Of a stretch of 33,594 nucleotides of DNA, positions 30,846-33,594 are shown one piece after another; position 1 is the first letter of the stretch; every line of letters starts with the position of its first letter. The position numbers were made by a program, and so were the translations under genes. Under the pieces are notes generated by a model. That model made no database searches, was not told where the DNA came from, and saw only the letters and a program-made list of their open reading frames with translations. The stretch spans positions 1 through 33,594 of the IMG/VR virus record IMGVR_UViG_3300047173_000025; one strand, 5' to 3'. Source of the stretch: a virus.

Positions 30846-31670
30846 CTAGCACGGCGGCGGCGACGGTGCAAGTTCACCGACAAGCCGAAAGGTGCGGGCA
30901 ATATGGCGGGCGACGGGTTCGGGGATTTTGGCGATCATGGCGCTGGCGGCTTTGCGCGAATCCGACTTGCTGCTCGTCATGCGCGAAATGGACGGCTGTT
31001 CCGCATTGAACCAGTCGCCGCCGCATTTAATGCCGTTCTCGGCTGGATTCGTCCAATGTCCGGTAGGTCGGTGGGGCACCCCTTTACTGCCCTCTCTGAA
31101 GCGCTGTGCGGCGGTCACATTGAACCCCTGAGCCTTGTAGCCGGGTGTTCCGTGCTTGGACCAGCCCAGTCCGCCGACTTTGGGGATTCCGAGTGTCATT
31201 GGCATCAACGCCGGCACATCTCCCCAAAAGTGAAATGAGCCGTAATTCCACCGACTGCGACCGACCCAGGGCTGCGCGCCGCGCACATTTTCGACCACCA
31301 TTGGCACATGCCGGCCGGCCGCCTCTGACGCCTCGCGCTGAATCCGAAAGCAGGCGTTGAACAGGGCTAATTCTTTTGCCAATTTTACGGGATCGCTGCG
31401 CACTTCGGCCGCTAGGGACTTGGCTCGAGCCCAAGGCATCGCGCAATAACTGAAAAATTGACAAGGCGGCGACGCGACGACCAGCGTGGCATCCTTGAAC
31501 TGCGAGCCGTGCAGCGTCAACACGTCCTGAATCACGAGCTGCGCGGGATAGCGATGCTCGCCGTAGACGTGATGTTCGATGTCGAAGCCGACGACATCAT
31601 AGCCCTCGGACAGCAGCCCCTCCGCCCAGCCACCAAGGCCGCAGAAAAGATCAATCGCAAATGGCTTCAT
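30846..31670 (-). CDS. DNA cytosine-5 methyltransferase
   Basis: A 274-residue protein. Motif I (FAIDLFCGLGGWAEG, residues 4-18), motif IV (ASPPCQFFSY, catalytic Cys70), motif VI (VVENVRG, residues 125-131) and a motif-X-like end (EPVARHIARTF) are present, with a target-recognition region about 155-230. It transfers methyl to cytosine C5. Such lone phage enzymes usually protect phage DNA from host restriction. It follows the nuclease gene with an ATGA overlap. The recognition site cannot be read from sequence. Confidence 0.85.
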   Translation of the reverse strand: MKPFAIDLFCGLGGWAEGLLSEGYDVVGFDIEHHVYGEHRYPAQLVIQDVLTLHGSQFKDATLVVASPPCQFFSYCAMPWARAKSLAAEVRSDPVKLAKELALFNACFRIQREASEAAGRHVPMVVENVRGAQPWVGRSRWNYGSFHFWGDVPALMPMTLGIPKVGGLGWSKHGTPGYKAQGFNVTAAQRFREGSKGVPHRPTGHWTNPAENGIKCGGDWFNAEQPSISRMTSSKSDSRKAASAMIAKIPEPVARHIARTFRLVGELAPSPPPC

Positions 31671-31978
31671 TTGCCAACACCCTGCACCGCCTCAACGTGC
31701 GCGATCACGTCCTCGCGATTGCGCACGCAGACGACGACGCTGCCCCACTCGCGCGCAAAGCGCTCCTGGTTCGGCCGCAGCTCGCCGTCGGCGGTTTTGA
31801 TCTCCACGATGTGCACGACCGGGCCGCGCTTGGTGGGGATCCTGCAAACGATGTCGCCAAACCCGCCTCCCACCGCGTGCGTGTCGATGACGCGGCACAA
31901 CAGCGCTTCGTAGGTGTCGACGATCTCGCGATGATTCGCATCGGTGCGGCCCAGGGCAGCGCGGGCGCGGGCGCTCAT
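31667..31978 (-). CDS. VRR-NUC-type PD-(D/E)XK nuclease
   Basis: A 103-residue protein. Residues 36-46 (VGGGFGDIVCR) and 56-61 (HIVEIK) form the D...ExK active site, with Asp42, Glu59 and Lys61. Q71 in PNQERFAREWG is the usual helix residue, and the C-terminus has the V.VVR..EDV pattern. Proteins of this size with this pattern are the VRR-NUC family, linked to Holliday-junction or flap cleavage. It is coupled to the methyltransferase by ATGA. Role: recombination or DNA resolution in replication. Confidence 0.75.
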   Translation of the reverse strand: MSARARAALGRTDANHREIVDTYEALLCRVIDTHAVGGGFGDIVCRIPTKRGPVVHIVEIKTADGELRPNQERFAREWGSVVVCVRNREDVIAHVEAVQGVGK

Positions 31979-32169
31979 GCAGCCTCCGGCGGCAGGTCAT
32001 CGCCCAGGTCGTCGCGCCTTGCCGCTGCCTCGGCGCGCTTGCGAATCTGGCCGACGCGCGCGGTGGTGAGGTTATACGCGCGTGCGATCGCGGCTTGGCT
32101 CTCGCCGGCCCGCAATCGCTCGACGATCTGCCGGTCGCGCTCGGTTTTATCGGTGGGCTGGTGATACAC
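31975..32169 (-). CDS. Small helix-turn-helix DNA-binding protein
   Basis: A 64-residue protein. GTG at 32169 has an AGGA ribosome site 6 bases upstream. Residues 13-45 (RQIVERLRAGESQAAIARAY, NLTTARVGQIRKRAEAA) form a sigma-region-4-like HTH. It ends in an acidic tail and its stop overlaps the nuclease start in ATGA. It may regulate transcription or act with the replication proteins. It lies 36 bases after the loader gene. Confidence 0.65.
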   Translation of the reverse strand: MYHQPTDKTERDRQIVERLRAGESQAAIARAYNLTTARVGQIRKRAEAAARRDDLGDDLPPEAA

Positions 32170-32205
32170 GCTTCGTCCTCCGTGTTGGTTGCTGACTGGT
32201 CTCGC

Positions 32206-32757
32206 TCATGCAGGCTCCGGTTGGCGTGCCTTCGGGCCCGGTTTGAACGAATCGAGCGCCTTGCGATAGCCGTCCGCGTCCCCCTGCATCATCATCACCG
32301 ACCAGCCAATCCGATCGCCGTTCGGCATGTCGATGACGACGCCGCTGCATTCCGCACACCGCTCCGAGCTCTTCGGCCGCGTGGCATCCCACCACTCTCG
32401 GTACACGTAGGTCCACGGCGCCGAAAACGCCTTATCGCTCATCGTGCCGGCTACCACTCGATCGTGCAGTTTCAGCGTCGCATACGCGCATAGTTGCTCC
32501 TGGATAGTCGGGCCCTTGTCGGTGCGTACGATCGGCATGTTGGCGATCGCCTGCACGAACTGCCCGAGCGTCGGCGGATGGATCGGCGACTCGCGCATCG
32601 TGATGCGCAGCCCGTAGGCGATTTGCTCATCCGTGAGGTCGTCGAGCGCCTCGATCCATGGGTCCGTCGGCGTGGCGCCGAACGCCTCGGTGAAGCGCGC
32701 TCCGTACGCCTGCGTGAGCCGCTTCCACAATTTCGTCGCACGTACATCAGGTTTCAT
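32206..32757 (-). CDS. P-like helicase loader
   Basis: A 183-residue protein. Residues 7-69 (KLWKRLTQAYGARFTEAFGA, DPWIEALDDLTDEQIAYGLR, SPIHPPTLGQFVQAI) match the start of lambda P-type loaders, where a similar W-x-x-x-L...D-x-Q-I-x-x-G-L...P-P-x-L-x-x-F pattern occurs. A CAECSG segment near residue 135 could bind a metal but has only one Cys pair. The gene begins 11 bases inside the end of the initiator gene. It should load the host DnaB helicase at the initiator-bound origin. Confidence 0.65.
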   Translation of the reverse strand: MKPDVRATKLWKRLTQAYGARFTEAFGATPTDPWIEALDDLTDEQIAYGLRITMRESPIHPPTLGQFVQAIANMPIVRTDKGPTIQEQLCAYATLKLHDRVVAGTMSDKAFSAPWTYVYREWWDATRPKSSERCAECSGVVIDMPNGDRIGWSVMMMQGDADGYRKALDSFKPGPKARQPEPA

Positions 32758-33493
32758 TCAGGCCCTCCATCGCGATTTCGAAGCGGGTTTTGCGGCGGGG
32801 TGGATCGTGGCCGTTCGGCGTGGGCTTGCGGTCCGCCTCGCTGCGGCACCAGTTGCGCCAGGTCGCGTCCCAGTCGAGCTTGCGGGCCTTCGCGCCGGCT
32901 GCGGCCAGCCAGTAATCGCGAAACTTCGCGAACGTGCGTTCCGGGTCGATCGACTCGGCCTGGGCGATGGCTCTGCGCTCGGGAGTCAACGCGAAATCAT
33001 CGCTTAGTCGAGTCGAGGTTGAGCGCTTTGCGCGAGACGGTGTGCCCTCCTCTCTGAGTATGGTCTGGTCTGGTCTGGTCTTGGTCTGGTCTGGTAACGC
33101 TGATCCGTTACAGGTTGTTACGCTGGTGCGTTTCACGTTGTTACGGTGTCGCGTCACACGCTTTTGCGTGAGCGCTTTTTTTTTGGCCTCGGTGCCGTTA
33201 TGTGTTTGAAATCCTGGCAGTTCTACCGATCCATCGGGGAGAACTAATAGCCACTCCTCGGGTAGCAGATCGCAAAAACCAGGGATGCCGAGCCAGTCAT
33301 CGATCTCAGTGGGCGACATGTCGAGAGAATCATCACTTCGCGCATGCGAATCAGCGTGCATCCACAGGCGTGTCAATGCGCCAATCACCAGCGTTACACC
33401 ATGCAACGCATGTGCGTTACCGAGACCCTTGGCGATGCGCCGGACGCGCGGATCGGTCTCCAGGTCTTTCTCGATTTTGATCCAACCGCTCAT
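32747..33493 (-). CDS. O-like replication initiator with candidate origin inside
   Basis: A 248-residue protein starting MSGWIKIEKDLETDPRVRRI at 33493, behind an AGGAAAGG ribosome site; a reading from 33553 runs into the upstream gene. Residues 1-95 resemble a winged-helix DNA-binding domain of replication proteins (RIAKGLGNAHALHGVTLVIG, LDMSPTEIDDWLGIPGFCDL). The C-terminal part has LSDDFALTPERRAIAQ, then KFRDYWLAAAG and ARKLDWDATWRNWCR, the phage loader/initiator tail. Residues 103-143 are a low-complexity linker (Lys/Thr/Gln/Asp), and the DNA there holds the tandem repeats. As in lambda O, the origin may lie in the gene. The downstream gene is P-like. Confidence 0.75.
   Translation of the reverse strand: MSGWIKIEKDLETDPRVRRIAKGLGNAHALHGVTLVIGALTRLWMHADSHARSDDSLDMSPTEIDDWLGIPGFCDLLPEEWLLVLPDGSVELPGFQTHNGTEAKKKALTQKRVTRHRNNVKRTSVTTCNGSALPDQTKTRPDQTILREEGTPSRAKRSTSTRLSDDFALTPERRAIAQAESIDPERTFAKFRDYWLAAAGAKARKLDWDATWRNWCRSEADRKPTPNGHDPPRRKTRFEIAMEGLNET
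33061..33096. repeat. Pentanucleotide repeat inside the initiator gene
   Basis: TGGTC occurs four times in a row (33061-33080), then after one extra T twice more, and ends with TGGTA. It encodes the DQT/RPDQT linker. Loss or gain of a unit would shift the reading frame, unless other changes compensate. Confidence 0.85.
33100..33168. repeat. Iteron-like 23-bp tandem repeats (candidate origin)
   Basis: Two adjacent units, 33100-33122 (CTGATCCGTT...GTTGTTACG) and 33123-33145 (CTGGTGCGTT...GTTGTTACG), match at 19 of 23 positions. A third unit at 33146-33168 matches the second at about 15 of 23. A 9-T run (33176-33184) follows. The array lies in the linker-coding part of the O-like gene, the lambda ori arrangement, although coding constraint could also shape it. 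Confidence 0.55.
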
Positions 33494-33594
33494 GCGAACA
33501 GCCTTTCCTGCGTGAGCGTTGCCGGGAGACAGGCTGGCGAATACCAGACGCACTCTCTATCCGTGGTGTGGCCGCCTGAATACGTGAGACGACC
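33490..33594 (-). CDS. Partial unknown protein, C-terminal end (runs off the right edge)
   Basis: The frame is open from the window edge to a TGA that overlaps the O-like ATG in ATGA, giving 34 residues ending with LPATLTQERLFA. The ATGA coupling seen for most genes here makes it likely to be the end of a real upstream gene. The piece contains two Cys (REC and PAC) but is too short to identify. Confidence 0.5.
   Translation of the reverse strand, partial: GRLTYSGGHTTDRECVWYSPACLPATLTQERLFA

Noticed and set aside
33157-33184. Plus-strand CACGC-TTTT-GCGTG hairpin before a 9-T run
   Set aside because: The stem is only 5 bp and five bases separate it from the T run, and no plus-strand gene precedes it. 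I treat the T run as part of the candidate origin.
1-33594. Diversity-generating retroelement, as in the podovirus BPP-1
   Set aside because: No reverse transcriptase and no template/variable repeat pair were seen in the window.
1-33594. tRNA genes, CRISPR arrays, insertion sequences, attachment sites
   Set aside because: No cloverleaf-like segment, repeat-spacer array, transposase, integrase or obvious attachment core was found by reading; a program could still find a weak one.

Overview
The window is a stretch of a tailed-phage (or prophage) genome with a short-tailed, P22-like virion. It is GC-rich by eye, with strongly GC-biased third codon positions and Proteobacteria-type Shine-Dalgarno sites and Sec signal peptides, so a Gram-negative proteobacterial host is likely. 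The two-part Rz/Rz1 spanin supports a Gram-negative host directly. Essentially every gene is on the minus strand, so transcription runs from position 33594 towards 1. Neighbours mostly overlap by 1 to 4 bases (ATGA, GTGA, TAATG) or lie a few bases apart. I see no tRNA, rRNA, CRISPR array, integrase, repressor or convincing terminator, and no gene-free stretch over 300 bases.

In transcription order: (1) 33594-30846, replication and DNA metabolism: tail of an unknown gene, a lambda O-like initiator with iteron-like repeats inside it, a P-like helicase loader, a small HTH protein, a VRR-NUC-type nuclease and a cytosine-5 DNA methyltransferase. (2) 30815-29734, small coupled genes and a GroES-like co-chaperonin. 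(3) 29729-23219, packaging and head: DUF5681 putative small terminase, large terminase, small helical protein, P22-type portal, scaffold and P22-type coat. A hairpin overlaps the coat ribosome site. (4) 23209-16460, an accessory block of nine genes between coat and the gp4-like gene. Its last four genes each begin with a Sec signal peptide and are Cys-rich. One is a beta-lactamase-fold serine hydrolase, one has a subtilase signature, and two are fibre-like with a shared C-terminal domain. (5) 16460-9990, tail and neck: gp4-like factor, small beta proteins, a GH5-type glycoside hydrolase, a protein with three Ig-like repeats, a gp10-like protein and a small partner. (6) 9943-8782, a Mom/DUF4338-like acyltransferase gene bracketed by a 23-bp perfect inverted repeat, then a GNAT acetyltransferase. 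(7) 8794-4799, three ejection-type proteins. (8) 4668-1685, a fibre and a beta-helix tailspike with a shared N-terminal anchor. (9) 1676-343, lysis: P5-like muralytic enzyme, small membrane proteins/holin, and Rz with nested Rz1. A further gene runs off the left edge.

The phage probably replicates by a lambda-like O/P mechanism, packages DNA into a P22-like head, attaches and degrades surface glycans with a tailspike and a GH5 enzyme, injects ejection proteins, and lyses by endolysin, holin and spanin. The least expected parts are the run of four exported Cys-rich proteins with enzyme folds, the inverted-repeat-bounded acyltransferase gene, and beta-sandwich inserts placed inside otherwise conserved proteins. 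Families were assigned by recognising motifs in the translations; no database search was run.
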